Of a DNA stretch of 41,612 bases, positions 15,660 to 23,954 are shown one piece after another. Within the stretch, counting starts at the first letter, position 1; each line of letters opens with the position of its first letter. A model generated the notes under the pieces. The model was given only the letters and a program-made list of their open reading frames with translations, made no database searches and had not been told where the DNA came from. Position numbers and translations under genes: made by a program. Source of the DNA: Weissella paramesenteroides ATCC 33313 (GTDB lineage Bacteria; Bacillota; Bacilli; Lactobacillales; Lactobacillaceae); NCBI RefSeq assembly GCF_000160575.1, contig NZ_GG697129.1, positions 188,960 through 230,571 of the forward strand. The letters run 5' to 3'.

Positions 15660-17339
15660 TTACTTGTGCATGTCGTTATAGTGTGACTTTGCTTTACCAT
15701 ACCATGATGCACCTAGTGAACGCTCTAGGAATGGTGTTACCCAGTAATCCAATCCGATTGTACGTCCAGCACCGTTCATCAAGGCAAGTGAGGCAAATGG
15801 AATTAACAAGGCAGCCACAGTCACACCGGTACCAGCAAAGACCATTACCAAACCAAAGATGAAACCAACAAATGCGGCAATTGATGTTAGGAAACCAAAG
15901 ACAAGCAACCAACCAACGATTGTTGCAATCATACCAGCACCACCACCAAGGGTTGCACCTAATGAGATCCAAGTAATTCCCATAACAATACGCAAAGGCA
16001 CTGACCACAAAACGTTGCCGACACGTGACGTCCAACCGAAGAATGGGTTACGCCCATTTGGTGTACGGAAGAATTCATCCAATGTGTATTGGAACATGTG
16101 GTAACCACTTGAGATTTGCATGAAGAAGTAGAAGTTGATAATGTGCTTGAACATGTTAGCGATAAAGCCAGTTACCGACCAACCATCCTTACCAATCTTC
16201 ATATTACCAATTTGTTGTACAACACCAACCGTGTAATGTGAACCGATTGAAACGGCATATCCTTGGTAGTGACCCTTAAATTCATGACGTTCACCAGTTT
16301 GACCAGTTACATCGTAAACAACGTTTGGTACAACAGTGTTAGCAGCTGACTCACCACCTTCAACAGTTTGTGGTGTCCAACCAGCACGTGGATTATTAGG
16401 ATCTGCAAGTGCAGGTTCTTGATAAGCGGCCACGTCACCCGCAACATAGATGTCTTCTTCACCCAAAGCACGTGAGTACTCGTCGGCTAGGAAACGGCCA
16501 CCAGGGCCTTGTTGTAAGCCCCACTTAGCACCTTGTGGCTTAGCCTTAACACCGGCTGTCCAAACCAAAGTCTCAGTTGGCACCTCTGTACCATCCTTCA
16601 ATAGTGCAGCGTGCTCCTTAACCTCAACAACACCAGCTGACTTACGCAACTTGATGCCGTGGTTGATCATGTATTGCTCACCCTTGCCGGCTAGCTTACG
16701 ATCTGACAACATATTCAAAATTGTTGGCACAGCTTCGATAACTTCCAACTTGATTTCTGATTCATCCAAGTTGTTTGCACGAGCTAATTCACGACGTTGT
16801 TCAATCAATTCACCAGCTAATTCAACACCAGTAAATCCTGATCCGACAACAGCAATCGTCAACTTTGCCTCACGTAATGCTGGATCGGTTTCCATCGCTC
16901 CTTCGCGGATAACTTCTTCGATGTGTGCACGTAATTTAACAGCTTCTTCAAATGACCATAGCGTGTACCCATACTCTTCAACACCAGGCGTACCAAATGT
17001 ATTTGTCGTACCACCAGTTGCAATAACCAATTTCTCATAAGTGAATTCACCTTCTGATGTCTTGATTACCTTTGCTGACTTGTCGATGTCCTCAACGTTA
17101 GCCGTCACGATTTTTACATTTGATTGGTGCTTAAATAATGTTCCCAAATCAAATTGCACGTGCTTTGGCTCGACACGCTTCGTTGCAACTTCATGTAACT
17201 CTGTCATGTAAGTCATAAATGAGTGACGATCAATCAATACGATTTGATAGTCGGTGTTTTTCAGTCTTTTAGCCAATTTACGCGCAGTGAATACACCGGA
17301 AAAGCCGGCCCCTACTACAACGATGTTTTTGCTAGCCAT
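15660..17339 (-). CDS. ndh: Type II NADH dehydrogenase with C-terminal DoxX-like membrane domain
   Basis: The protein (559 aa) oxidises NADH and passes electrons to quinone or another acceptor without pumping protons. The FAD site is VVVGAGFSGVFTARKLA at the N-terminus, the NADH site VVGSGFTGVELAGEL is near residue 165, and the second FAD motif is IYVAGDVAAY near 300. Ordinary NDH-2 enzymes are about 400 residues. Here about 160 more follow, with three or four hydrophobic segments and the segment MNGAGRTIGLDYWVTP, resembling DoxX-type proteins, so this looks like a fusion with a built-in membrane anchor. ATG 17339 is chosen because GAGGAGA lies 6 bases upstream; a TTG 15 bases earlier overlaps that site. 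The upstream region has three TTGTGA boxes. Confidence 0.9.
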   Translation of the reverse strand: MASKNIVVVGAGFSGVFTARKLAKRLKNTDYQIVLIDRHSFMTYMTELHEVATKRVEPKHVQFDLGTLFKHQSNVKIVTANVEDIDKSAKVIKTSEGEFTYEKLVIATGGTTNTFGTPGVEEYGYTLWSFEEAVKLRAHIEEVIREGAMETDPALREAKLTIAVVGSGFTGVELAGELIEQRRELARANNLDESEIKLEVIEAVPTILNMLSDRKLAGKGEQYMINHGIKLRKSAGVVEVKEHAALLKDGTEVPTETLVWTAGVKAKPQGAKWGLQQGPGGRFLADEYSRALGEEDIYVAGDVAAYQEPALADPNNPRAGWTPQTVEGGESAANTVVPNVVYDVTGQTGERHEFKGHYQGYAVSIGSHYTVGVVQQIGNMKIGKDGWSVTGFIANMFKHIINFYFFMQISSGYHMFQYTLDEFFRTPNGRNPFFGWTSRVGNVLWSVPLRIVMGITWISLGATLGGGAGMIATIVGWLLVFGFLTSIAAFVGFIFGLVMVFAGTGVTVAALLIPFASLALMNGAGRTIGLDYWVTPFLERSLGASWYGKAKSHYNDMHK

Positions 17340-17465
17340 ATTAAATCTCCTCAATAAAAATTCCTACAAAACCAATAAATTAATAAGTCCAATGATACAT
17401 TGTATCGTTGAATACTCGCTTTGTAAACCTAGTTACCCAGAATGTTAACCGGATAGCTAATTTTC

Positions 17466-17518
17466 TCACAATTCCATTATAACAATTTTTATGGAAAACA
17501 ATCACAAATTTGTCACAA
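17466..17518 (-). promoter_or_regulatory. ndh promoter region with three TTGTGA boxes
   Basis: A minus-strand -10 box TATAAT (17481-17476) lies about 140 bases upstream of ndh, without a clear -35. Around it are three copies of TTGTGA (17518-17513, 17507-17502 and 17471-17466), the first two 11 bases apart. TTGTGA is the half-site of the redox repressor Rex, but here the copies are direct, not inverted. A palindrome ACAAATTTGT (17504-17513) joins the first two. Confidence 0.4.
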
Positions 17519-17550
17519 ATATCGTACAGTTATTCAAGTAAACAAAAAAC

Positions 17551-17581
17551 GCATTAACTAGTTTAAAAACCTAATTAATGC
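17551..17581 (-). terminator. Terminator of the manganese transporter operon
   Basis: Minus-strand stem GCATTAATTAG / CTAGTTAATGC (11 bp including one G-U pair) with a 9-base loop, followed by GTTTTTTG. It starts 18 bases after the binding-protein gene stop. Confidence 0.8.
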
Positions 17582-17598
17582 ATCTATTACTTATTGAT

Positions 17599-18543
17599 TT
17601 ATTTTGCTAACATACCGTCATGAATTTTGTCGATATTCCACTTAACCATGTCGTAGTATGTGTCACCTTGCGTACCCTTCTTAGCCAATGAATCCGTATA
17701 AATTTTTGAATAAATTGGCAACTTTGTTTCCTTTGATACTTGCTTCATCGACTTGGGTGAAACTGAACTTTCAACAAACAATGACTTAACGTCTGACTGA
17801 TCAATCTTAGCTAGTACTTGTTTCATCTGTTCAGGTGTACCTTGCGCTTCAGTGTTGATTTCCCAGATAAATGCCGGTGTAATCCCGTATGCTTTTGAAA
17901 AGTATTTAAAGGCACCTTCCGATGTCACTAATAAACGTTGCTTTTCTGGGATATCTGCAAACTTACTTTGCGCTTCTTTATGCAATTTTGCTAACTTTTC
18001 AACATATGCATCTGTCCGCTTTTGATATGCTTTTGCGTGCTTCGGATCCTTATCTTGTAGCACGCCGCTAATCATATTGACATACTTTATCCCATTGTTA
18101 AGATCTAGCCAAGCATGCGGATCAGTTTCATTTTCCTTGCCAGATTCAGTCAAATACATTGGTTTTACATGTTTTGAAGCGGCAAATACTTCTTTATCAT
18201 CACGCTTATTAGCTGTCTTTGTTAACTTACTGAACCAGCCACTTCCCCCCGTTTCCAGATTCAAACCATTGTGGAATAGTACATCTGCTTCGGTTGCTGC
18301 CGCAATGTCATCAGTTGTTGGATCATATTCGTGCGGGTCCGTGCCACGTTTGACAATACTGTAAACTTGGACATGCTTACCACCAACTTGTTCAACCATA
18401 TCTTCTAAAATAGAATTTGTTGTCACGACCCGCAACTTCTCGCTTGTCGTTGATTTTTGTTCACCACGACCATTGACGAAGAAGAAAATACCACCACCGA
18501 CAACTAGTAAAGTAATGACAACAATACTAAGCTTTTTTAACAT
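17599..18543 (-). CDS. mtsA: Metal ABC transporter substrate-binding protein, Mn-type (PsaA/MtsA-like)
   Basis: Extracellular metal-binding protein of the cluster A-I/ZnuA-like family (314 aa). The four expected metal ligands are visible: His in DPHEYDP (about residue 72), His in DPHAWLD (about 143), Glu in TSEGAF (about 209) and Asp in IYTDSLAKKG (about 284). The Glu ligand and the lack of a His-rich loop favour manganese (or iron) over zinc. The N-terminus has a hydrophobic segment (about residues 6-23) but no lipobox cysteine; no Cys occurs in the first 60 residues, so the protein may stay anchored by an uncleaved signal segment. The start overlaps the permease gene by 17 bases; it is the last gene of the operon. 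Confidence 0.9.
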   Translation of the reverse strand: MLKKLSIVVITLLVVGGGIFFFVNGRGEQKSTTSEKLRVVTTNSILEDMVEQVGGKHVQVYSIVKRGTDPHEYDPTTDDIAAATEADVLFHNGLNLETGGSGWFSKLTKTANKRDDKEVFAASKHVKPMYLTESGKENETDPHAWLDLNNGIKYVNMISGVLQDKDPKHAKAYQKRTDAYVEKLAKLHKEAQSKFADIPEKQRLLVTSEGAFKYFSKAYGITPAFIWEINTEAQGTPEQMKQVLAKIDQSDVKSLFVESSVSPKSMKQVSKETKLPIYSKIYTDSLAKKGTQGDTYYDMVKWNIDKIHDGMLAK

Positions 18544-19387
18544 TTTTAACTCCTAACTTGGCAAGAATACCTTGCTTTGGGGCAACAACAAATGAAACCA
18601 AAAAGATAATGGCTGCGACTAACACGATTGCTGGACCAGATGCCCAATTCATCGTGTATGACAGATATAATCCAATGATTGAAGCTAAGGCACCGACACC
18701 AGAAGAGACAAATAACATGTGTACTAAGCGGTTTGTCCATAAGAACGCCGTAGCTGCGGGCGTAATTAACATTGCAACAATTAAAATGATACCAACCGTT
18801 TGCAAAGCTGAAACAGTTACTAATGTCAGAATAATCATTAAACCATAATGAATAATGCTCGTATTCAAACCATATGACTTTGCAAACACTTCATCAAATG
18901 AGGTGATTTGCAATTCTTTAAATAAGACGAAAATAAAAATGATAACAATCGCCAAAACAATAAATGTTGATAATAGATCTGAATCAGAAACCGCTAAAAC
19001 ATTTCCGAATAGGATATGATGCAAGTTTGTTGATGATTCTGCCATTGAAATTAGAATAAATCCTAATGCAAAAAATGCTGAAAAAACAATACCAATAGCT
19101 GTGTCATTTTTTAACTTACTATTTGAGGCAACAAAACCAATCAATAATGCTGCAATAACACCAAACGTTGTTGCACCAATCATCAGGTTGACACCCAACA
19201 TGTAAGCAACGGCCACTCCAGGTAAGACAGAATGTGAAATCGCATCACCCATTAATGACATACCACGTAAAATAATAAAACTACCAATGATTCCTGACAT
19301 AATACCAACCATAATGGCCGCCATCAGCGCACTTTGTAGGAAGTTATAATGTCCTAATGCATGCAAAAATTCAATAATACTTTTCAT
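18527..19387 (-). CDS. mtsB: Metal ABC transporter permease, Mn-type (ABC-3 family)
   Basis: Integral membrane subunit (286 aa) of the manganese-type transporter. Seven to eight hydrophobic segments are evident. The early segment SLMGDAISHSVLPGVAVAYMLG is a hallmark of the ABC-3 (ZnuB/MntB/PsaC) family. ATG 19387 is chosen because it directly follows the ATPase stop with GCAGGTG upstream; the longer frame to 19423 lies inside the ATPase gene. It sits between the ATPase and the binding protein, with overlapping or abutting ends throughout, so the three are one translationally linked operon. Confidence 0.94.
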   Translation of the reverse strand: MKSIIEFLHALGHYNFLQSALMAAIMVGIMSGIIGSFIILRGMSLMGDAISHSVLPGVAVAYMLGVNLMIGATTFGVIAALLIGFVASNSKLKNDTAIGIVFSAFFALGFILISMAESSTNLHHILFGNVLAVSDSDLLSTFIVLAIVIIFIFVLFKELQITSFDEVFAKSYGLNTSIIHYGLMIILTLVTVSALQTVGIILIVAMLITPAATAFLWTNRLVHMLFVSSGVGALASIIGLYLSYTMNWASGPAIVLVAAIIFLVSFVVAPKQGILAKLGVKNVKKA

Positions 19388-19388
19388 A

Positions 19389-20123
19389 TTAAGCACCTGC
19401 AATCTTATTGAAGAGCACGGCACTTAAATCAGCAGAAAACGCACGCGTCATATTCTCCTGAGTGTATACCGTTGAGACGGGACCATGAGCAATCACACCA
19501 TGATTCATAATCAGTAACTCATCAAAGTAGGCAGCCACTTTGTTTAAATCGTGATGCACAACGATAATTGTTTTACCTGCATTACGCCAGCCACGTAAAA
19601 CATTCATAATTTCTTCTTCAGATTTCATATCAATACCGACAAATGGTTCGTCGAGAATCACAACATCAGCTTGTTGAACGATTGCCCGTGCAACAAAGAC
19701 GCGCTGTAATTGGCCACCTGATAATTCACCAATTTGACGATTTTTAAATTCGACTAGATTGACTTGTTTTAAAGCATCAATTGCCAGTTCCCTTTCTTTT
19801 CGACCAGGGCTTTTGAATAATCCTAACTTGCCATACGTGCCAGTTAAAACCACCTCAAAAACACTGATAGGAAATGTCAAATCAAGTGCCGCACGTTGTT
19901 CAACGTAAGCAATTTTTTGACGCACCCGGTTAATGGGTGTCCCACTTAAAGTAGCATTACCAGAACGACGGACTAATCCCAAAGCACCCTTGATTAAGGT
20001 TGACTTACCAGCACCATTCGGTCCAATTATCCCTGTAATTTTCCCTGATGCAAAATTAACGGATAAATCTGTGAATACTGGTACATTGCTGTAAGCGACA
20101 GTTAAGTCGTTGATTTGCAGCAT
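19389..20123 (-). CDS. mtsC: Metal ABC transporter ATP-binding protein, Mn-type
   Basis: ATPase subunit (244 aa) of the manganese-type importer. It shows Walker A GPNGAGKST, signature LSGGQLQR, Walker B VVILDEPFVGIDMKSE (the DEPFVG form is typical of metal-type ABC-3 ATPases) and the switch His in IVVHHDLN. ATG 20123 has GGGAGA about 8 bases upstream; a longer frame to 20156 lacks a site. First gene of the ATPase-permease-binding protein operon. The upstream region contains an AT palindrome and a repeated element that could bind a metalloregulator. Confidence 0.95.
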   Translation of the reverse strand: MLQINDLTVAYSNVPVFTDLSVNFASGKITGIIGPNGAGKSTLIKGALGLVRRSGNATLSGTPINRVRQKIAYVEQRAALDLTFPISVFEVVLTGTYGKLGLFKSPGRKERELAIDALKQVNLVEFKNRQIGELSGGQLQRVFVARAIVQQADVVILDEPFVGIDMKSEEEIMNVLRGWRNAGKTIIVVHHDLNKVAAYFDELLIMNHGVIAHGPVSTVYTQENMTRAFSADLSAVLFNKIAGA

Positions 20124-20162
20124 AAATATATCTCCCAATTCATAAAATATTTTCATTGTTTT

Positions 20163-20236
20163 AAAAATATATTTTTCTTAAAACAACTTATTCATCATAA
20201 TAAATTTCATAAAACTAATCAATATATTTTCTTAAA
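20163..20236 (-). promoter_or_regulatory. Candidate metalloregulator sites upstream of the Mn transporter
   Basis: There is a perfect 14-bp palindrome A5-TATA-T5 at 20163-20176. The element AATATATTTTTCTTAAA (20166-20182) recurs almost exactly as AATATATTTTCTTAAA at 20221-20236. Position 40-110 bases before the operon suits an MntR/SloR-type operator, but the sequence does not match a consensus I am sure of and the region is AT-rich throughout. Confidence 0.3.
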
Positions 20237-20283
20237 TGAAAAATAACCGTAAAGACATCTCAACTTTGTAAATTTTGTTGCAC

Positions 20284-20322
20284 AAAAAAGAGCCGATTTA
20301 ACCATTTAAAATTGGTAAATCG
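20284..20322 (-). terminator. Terminator of the serine hydrolase gene
   Basis: Minus-strand CGATTTACCA and TGGTTAAATCG form a stem with one bulged base (20322-20313 with 20304-20294), followed by GCTCTTTTTTG. It lies about 60 bases after the gene's stop. Confidence 0.75.
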
Positions 20323-20382
20323 ACGTCTTATGAAATCAAATATTAAAAGTAACGAAGCCTTATTTTAACAACAACACTGTTC

Positions 20383-21273
20383 TTATTTTGCTAATTCACG
20401 ATAGGTTTGTTTTGATAACTTCTCGATTAAATTAATCCCATCTTCTTCTGTATCACTACCATTTGTCAAGACAGCAATGACATAATCCGCTTGCTTGTTT
20501 TTAATGTGCCCAATACTATTAACGATCCATCCATCATCATCTGGTAACCAACCATTTTTTAAGGCCATCTTCGCATCAGATGGTACACCAGCAGTAATTC
20601 CCCAACGTTGACTAGGTTCTACCTGACTCATCAACTTCTGCGCGAACTGTTGCGAATCTGATGACAAAATATTACTTCGATAGAAAATATTACGTAACAA
20701 AATTACTTGGTCAGGGGCGGTTGTTGTTGAGCTACCCCAGGCCGCAACATCCATTTTAGAATCATTCATTGATAAGGCATTAAATAAATCATCAGGCGCA
20801 GCATACCCACCCATTTGATATAACAAATTTGTCGTCGCGTCATTGTCACTATCTTCAATCATGGCTGTGGCTAATGTTTGCTGATCGTCTGTCAATGTCT
20901 CATTAGCAACCTCGTGCTGACTTAATAGATTCGCCAAAACAGACACCTTCACAACACTTGCTGTCGGAAAGGTTTCTTGATTGCTATCACGCAATGTTAT
21001 CAATTGCTTATGTTTTTGATCATAAACAGCTATATCGACGTTAACTTTTTCTCCCTTTAATGATTTTTGCCATGAATGTGTGAGATTTTTTTTATAATCA
21101 ATTTTTTTCATCTTAGGTGTAATGGTTCTCATAATTTCTTTATGATGTGGCCACACGATAGCAATAATACCAACGGTAAAAATTGCTGCAATGGCCAGTG
21201 ATAACCACTTCATCTTTTTCTTTTTAGGGTTTTCTTCACGCGAGCGTAACCCTCTCATGTTTTTATTATTCAT
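20383..21273 (-). CDS. Class A beta-lactamase-fold serine hydrolase, membrane-anchored
   Basis: The 296-residue protein has an N-terminal membrane segment (about residues 23-42) preceded by a basic stretch (NPKKKKMKW), and an extracellular serine hydrolase domain. The three active-site motifs of the penicillin-recognising fold are visible: S-x-x-K as SVVK (about residue 106), S-D-N in IEDSDNDAT (about 142), and K-N-G in LKNGWLPD (about 241) where K-T-G is usual. A Glu-166-type omega-loop residue is not evident. Such proteins are common in lactic acid bacteria and usually do not give beta-lactam resistance; a cell-wall role is more likely. No clear ribosome-binding site precedes ATG 21273 or the ATG at residue 6. 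It is a single-gene unit. Confidence 0.85.
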   Translation of the reverse strand: MNNKNMRGLRSREENPKKKKMKWLSLAIAAIFTVGIIAIVWPHHKEIMRTITPKMKKIDYKKNLTHSWQKSLKGEKVNVDIAVYDQKHKQLITLRDSNQETFPTASVVKVSVLANLLSQHEVANETLTDDQQTLATAMIEDSDNDATTNLLYQMGGYAAPDDLFNALSMNDSKMDVAAWGSSTTTAPDQVILLRNIFYRSNILSSDSQQFAQKLMSQVEPSQRWGITAGVPSDAKMALKNGWLPDDDGWIVNSIGHIKNKQADYVIAVLTNGSDTEEDGINLIEKLSKQTYRELAK

Positions 21274-21392
21274 ATCTAATAGTATACGACAACATTCAGT
21301 AAACGGTGTTAACCAATTGTGTCATAGATATGTCAAAATCATTTGCTATTAGTAACGTCACATCATTTTCAAATCAAACTTACTTACAATAC

Positions 21393-21428
21393 AAAAAAAG
21401 CTACTTGCTTACACAAGTAGCTTTTTTT
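21393..21428 (-). terminator. Terminator of rplJ-rplL
   Basis: Perfect 8-bp stem GCTACTTG / CAAGTAGC with a 6-base loop, extended by seven A-T pairs, so it could function in both directions. It lies about 30 bases after the rplL stop. Confidence 0.95.
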
Positions 21429-21458
21429 AGTCATTTCTGACTGCTCAACCGAATAAAA

Positions 21459-21824
21459 TTACTTTACAGTAACTGCGGCACCAGCTTCTTCAAGCTTTGC
21501 CTTCAATTCGTTAGCGTCGTCTTCTGAAAGACCTTCCTTGATGATTGAAGGTGCATCGTCAACAAGACCCTTAGCGTCCTTCAAGCCCAAACCAGTTGCT
21601 TCACGAACTGCCTTGATAACCTTAACCTTAGCAGTACCTGCTGAAGTCAACTCAACGTCGAATTCAGTCTTAGCAGCGGCGTCACCACCAGCTGCACCAG
21701 CAGCTGCAACAGGGGCAGCAGCTGAAACACCAAATTCTTCTTCGATAGCTGAAACCAAGTCAGCCAAGTCCATGATCGTAGCTTCCTTCAATGAAGCGAT
21801 GATTGAATCCTTATCAAATGCCAT
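21459..21824 (-). CDS. rplL: 50S ribosomal protein L7/L12
   Basis: The 121-residue product is L7/L12 (bL12), present as multiple dimers in the ribosomal stalk that recruits translation GTPases. The N-terminal helical region for dimerisation and L10 binding, the Ala-rich hinge ([14 protein letters not shown]), and the C-terminal factor-binding domain ([25 protein letters not shown]) are all present. ATG 21824 is supported by GGAGA 9 bases upstream; a longer frame to 21860 lies in the gap after rplJ. It follows rplJ and is followed by a strong terminator. Confidence 0.98.
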   Translation of the reverse strand: MAFDKDSIIASLKEATIMDLADLVSAIEEEFGVSAAAPVAAAGAAGGDAAAKTEFDVELTSAGTAKVKVIKAVREATGLGLKDAKGLVDDAPSIIKEGLSEDDANELKAKLEEAGAAVTVK

Positions 21825-21912
21825 GATAAATAATCTCCTCTTAATATTTGCTTTTTGCAATTTTAATTTTGGGCAATGCCCGATAGTTTAAGCTGCGAAT
21901 CTAAGCGATTGC

Positions 21913-22416
21913 TTAGGCTTCAGCTTCTCCCTTTGCGTCTGATACAGCTTTAACTGCATAGGCAAAGTTGCGAACAGGTGCTTGCAATGTTGACAACAAC
22001 ATTGATAGCAAACCGTCGCGGTCTGGCAATGAAGCGTACTTATTGATTTCGTCAATAGATACGATATTACCATCGATGTATCCACCCTTGATTTCCAAGG
22101 CATCGATATCATCAGCATACTTCTTCAAAACACGGGCAGGTGCGATTGCATCGTCGGCTGAAAAGGCAACAGCTGAAGGACCAGCAAATAGGTCGTTCAA
22201 CTCTGACAAATCAGCAGCTTCAGCGGCGCGAGTCAAGACTTTGTTCTTGATAACACGTAGCTCAACACCTTCTCCACGTAATTCAGCACGCAACTTGTTT
22301 GATTCCTCAACAGTCAAGCCACGAACGTCAGCAACAACGGCAGACGTTGCGTTCTTGAACTTGTCAGCAACTTCGGCAACTTGTTGTGCTTTAACAGCAA
22401 TGGTTGCTTCACTCAT
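21913..22416 (-). CDS. rplJ: 50S ribosomal protein L10
   Basis: L10 (uL10) is the base of the ribosomal stalk; its C-terminal helix binds L7/L12 dimers. The 167-residue protein has the conserved [20 protein letters not shown] and [12 protein letters not shown] segments. The C-terminus ([17 protein letters not shown]) is the expected L12-binding region. AGGAGG lies 11 bases before ATG 22416. The gene is preceded by an L10 leader with a terminator-like hairpin, so L10(L12)4 binding to its own mRNA probably controls rplJL. Confidence 0.98.
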   Translation of the reverse strand: MSEATIAVKAQQVAEVADKFKNATSAVVADVRGLTVEESNKLRAELRGEGVELRVIKNKVLTRAAEAADLSELNDLFAGPSAVAFSADDAIAPARVLKKYADDIDALEIKGGYIDGNIVSIDEINKYASLPDRDGLLSMLLSTLQAPVRNFAYAVKAVSDAKGEAEA

Positions 22417-22439
22417 GGTATAATGTTCCTCCTGTTTAG

Positions 22440-22573
22440 ATTTTGATTCTTACCAAAAGACCCCCAGTACATACTGCACCGGGGGTCAAAAGTCGCTTTC
22501 GCGTTTTTTCACTTCCTCGGCGGGATATTGAGTCTTGCGACACCTGCGTCTTAGGTAGAATCGATTTATTACT
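22440..22573 (-). ncRNA. Ribosomal protein L10 leader RNA with attenuator hairpin
   Basis: The transcript from the promoter at 22580-22608 carries a leader of about 155 bases before rplJ. It contains the element ACCTAAGACGCAGGTGTC (around 22557-22540), resembling the L10-binding motif of Firmicutes L10 leaders. A GC-rich hairpin follows, GACCCCCGGTGC / GTACTGGGGGTC (22487-22459, 12 bp with G-U pairs), ending in TTTTGG. Binding of L10 probably shifts the balance toward this terminator. Identified by eye from position and motifs. Confidence 0.75.
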
Positions 22574-22579
22574 TCAACT

Positions 22580-22608
22580 ACTTTAACAGGTAGTCGAGGA
22601 AGTGTCAA
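22580..22608 (-). promoter_or_regulatory. rplJL promoter
   Basis: Consensus -35 TTGACA (22608-22603) and -10 TAAAGT (22585-22580) with exact 17-base spacing. Transcription would begin near 22573. The spacer carries one arm of a 10-bp inverted repeat whose other arm lies in the leader. Confidence 0.85.
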
Positions 22609-22642
22609 CAGATGCTTCGACTATTTTTTAGAATAATCTAAA

Positions 22643-23332
22643 TTATAGTGAAGAAATGTCGATGTTCACAGCAGGACCAAATGTTGAAGCGATTGATACG
22701 TGTTGTACGTATGTTCCCTTAACAGCGGCTGGACGTGAACGCAAGATAACAGCAGCCAATGACTTGATGTTTCCTGCAAGCTTGTCAGCATCGAATGATA
22801 CCTTACCAACTGGTACAGCAACGTTTCCGTCACGATCAGTACGGTAAGTAACCTTACCTGACTTAGCTTCTGAAACAGCCTTAGCAACGTCAAACGTAAC
22901 AGTACCAGTCTTAGGGTTAGGCATCAACCCCTTAGGTCCCAAGACACGTCCAACACGTCCAACTTGTGCCATCATATCTGGTGTTGCGATTGCAACATCA
23001 AAGTCTAACCATCCACCTTGGATACGTTGTACCAAGTCAGCGGCTCCGACAACATCAGCACCAGCTTCTTCAGCTTCTTTAGCCTTATCACCTTGTGCAA
23101 AGACCACAACAGTTTGGTCCTTACCAGTACCGTTAGGCAAAACAACGGCACCACGCAATTGTTGATCAGCTTGACGCGTATCAACGTTTAAGTTAAATGC
23201 AATTTCAACAGTTGCATCAAACTTGGCAAAGTCAATATCCTTTACCAATGCAGCAGCTTCCTCAACAGTGTACAACTTGACACTGTCAACTTTTTCAGCA
23301 GCTGCTAAATAATTCTTACCATACTTAGCCAT
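22643..23332 (-). CDS. rplA: 50S ribosomal protein L1
   Basis: L1 (uL1) forms the mobile L1 stalk that guides deacylated tRNA out of the E site. The 229-residue product has normal length, with [21 protein letters not shown] near the N-terminus, [18 protein letters not shown] in the middle, and a C-terminal [14 protein letters not shown] 23332 is supported by AAGGAGG about 10 bases upstream; the extended frame to 23353 covers that site. It follows rplK with a gap of about 95 bases. In many bacteria L1 represses its own operon. Confidence 0.98.
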   Translation of the reverse strand: MAKYGKNYLAAAEKVDSVKLYTVEEAAALVKDIDFAKFDATVEIAFNLNVDTRQADQQLRGAVVLPNGTGKDQTVVVFAQGDKAKEAEEAGADVVGAADLVQRIQGGWLDFDVAIATPDMMAQVGRVGRVLGPKGLMPNPKTGTVTFDVAKAVSEAKSGKVTYRTDRDGNVAVPVGKVSFDADKLAGNIKSLAAVILRSRPAAVKGTYVQHVSIASTFGPAVNIDISSL

Positions 23333-23428
23333 GGTAGCTATTCCTCCTTGCAAACGCGGTCAAACGGTCATTGACCTCCCGCTTGATCTTGCTTAGTTTC
23401 CTATGCGATCCGTACGTTACTTGTTTAA

Positions 23429-23854
23429 TTAGCCTTCAACAGTGAAGCCCATTGAACGAGCAGTACCTTCAATCATGCGAACAGCTGCATCTACGTCAGC
23501 TGCGTTTAGATCTTGCATCTTAGTTTCTGCAATTTCACGAACTTGTGCTGCAGTAACTGTAGCGACCTTCTTCGTGTTAGGCTCACCAGAACCCTTTTCA
23601 ACACCAGCGGCCTTCTTCAAAAGAACAGCTGCTGGAGGAGTCTTGGTAACGAACTCGAATGAACGATCTTCATATACAGTAATAACTACAGGGATTAGCA
23701 AACCGCCTTGGTCGGCAGTGCGAGCATTAAACTCCTTTGCGAATCCCATGATGTTAACACCAGCTTGACCCAAAGCAGGTCCAACTGGAGGTGCAGGTGT
23801 AGCCTTACCGGCTGGAATCTGCAACTTAACAATACTTGAAACTTTCTTAGCCAC
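23429..23854 (-). CDS. rplK: 50S ribosomal protein L11
   Basis: L11 (uL11) builds the GTPase-associated centre with 23S rRNA. Starting at GTG 23854, the product has 141 residues, the standard length; AAGGAGG lies 8 bases upstream. Conserved segments are [25 protein letters not shown] (the Pro-rich thiostrepton/micrococcin-binding region) and the C-terminal IEGTARSMG. The apparent frame continues to 23959, but that part crosses the ribosome-binding site and leader. It is first in the rplK-rplA unit, after the nusG terminator. Confidence 0.98.
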   Translation of the reverse strand: MAKKVSSIVKLQIPAGKATPAPPVGPALGQAGVNIMGFAKEFNARTADQGGLLIPVVITVYEDRSFEFVTKTPPAAVLLKKAAGVEKGSGEPNTKKVATVTAAQVREIAETKMQDLNAADVDAAVRMIEGTARSMGFTVEG

Positions 23855-23941
23855 GATTGTTTCCTCCTTCGTGTTTGTGGTGTAAATGGCGCGTTTCGAT
23901 TTACGCCTCCCACATATGTGCCTAATAACAACACATACTAA

Positions 23942-23947
23942 ATTATA
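23942..23947 (-). promoter_or_regulatory. Possible -10 box for rplKA
   Basis: Minus-strand TATAAT (23947-23942) lies about 90 bases before rplK, directly after the nusG terminator. A convincing -35 was not found because the terminator stem occupies that position. Confidence 0.4.
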
Positions 23948-23954
23948 ATAACAA

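Noticed and set aside
16450-17040. 196-codon open frame on the plus strand opposite ndh
   Set aside because: Exact antisense of a well-supported NDH-2 gene, Ser/Pro-rich with no family resemblance and no ribosome-binding site.
17599-18543. Zinc-type (ZnuA/AdcA) assignment for the metal-binding protein
   Set aside because: No His-rich loop; the fourth ligands are Glu and Asp as in PsaA/MtsA manganese types.
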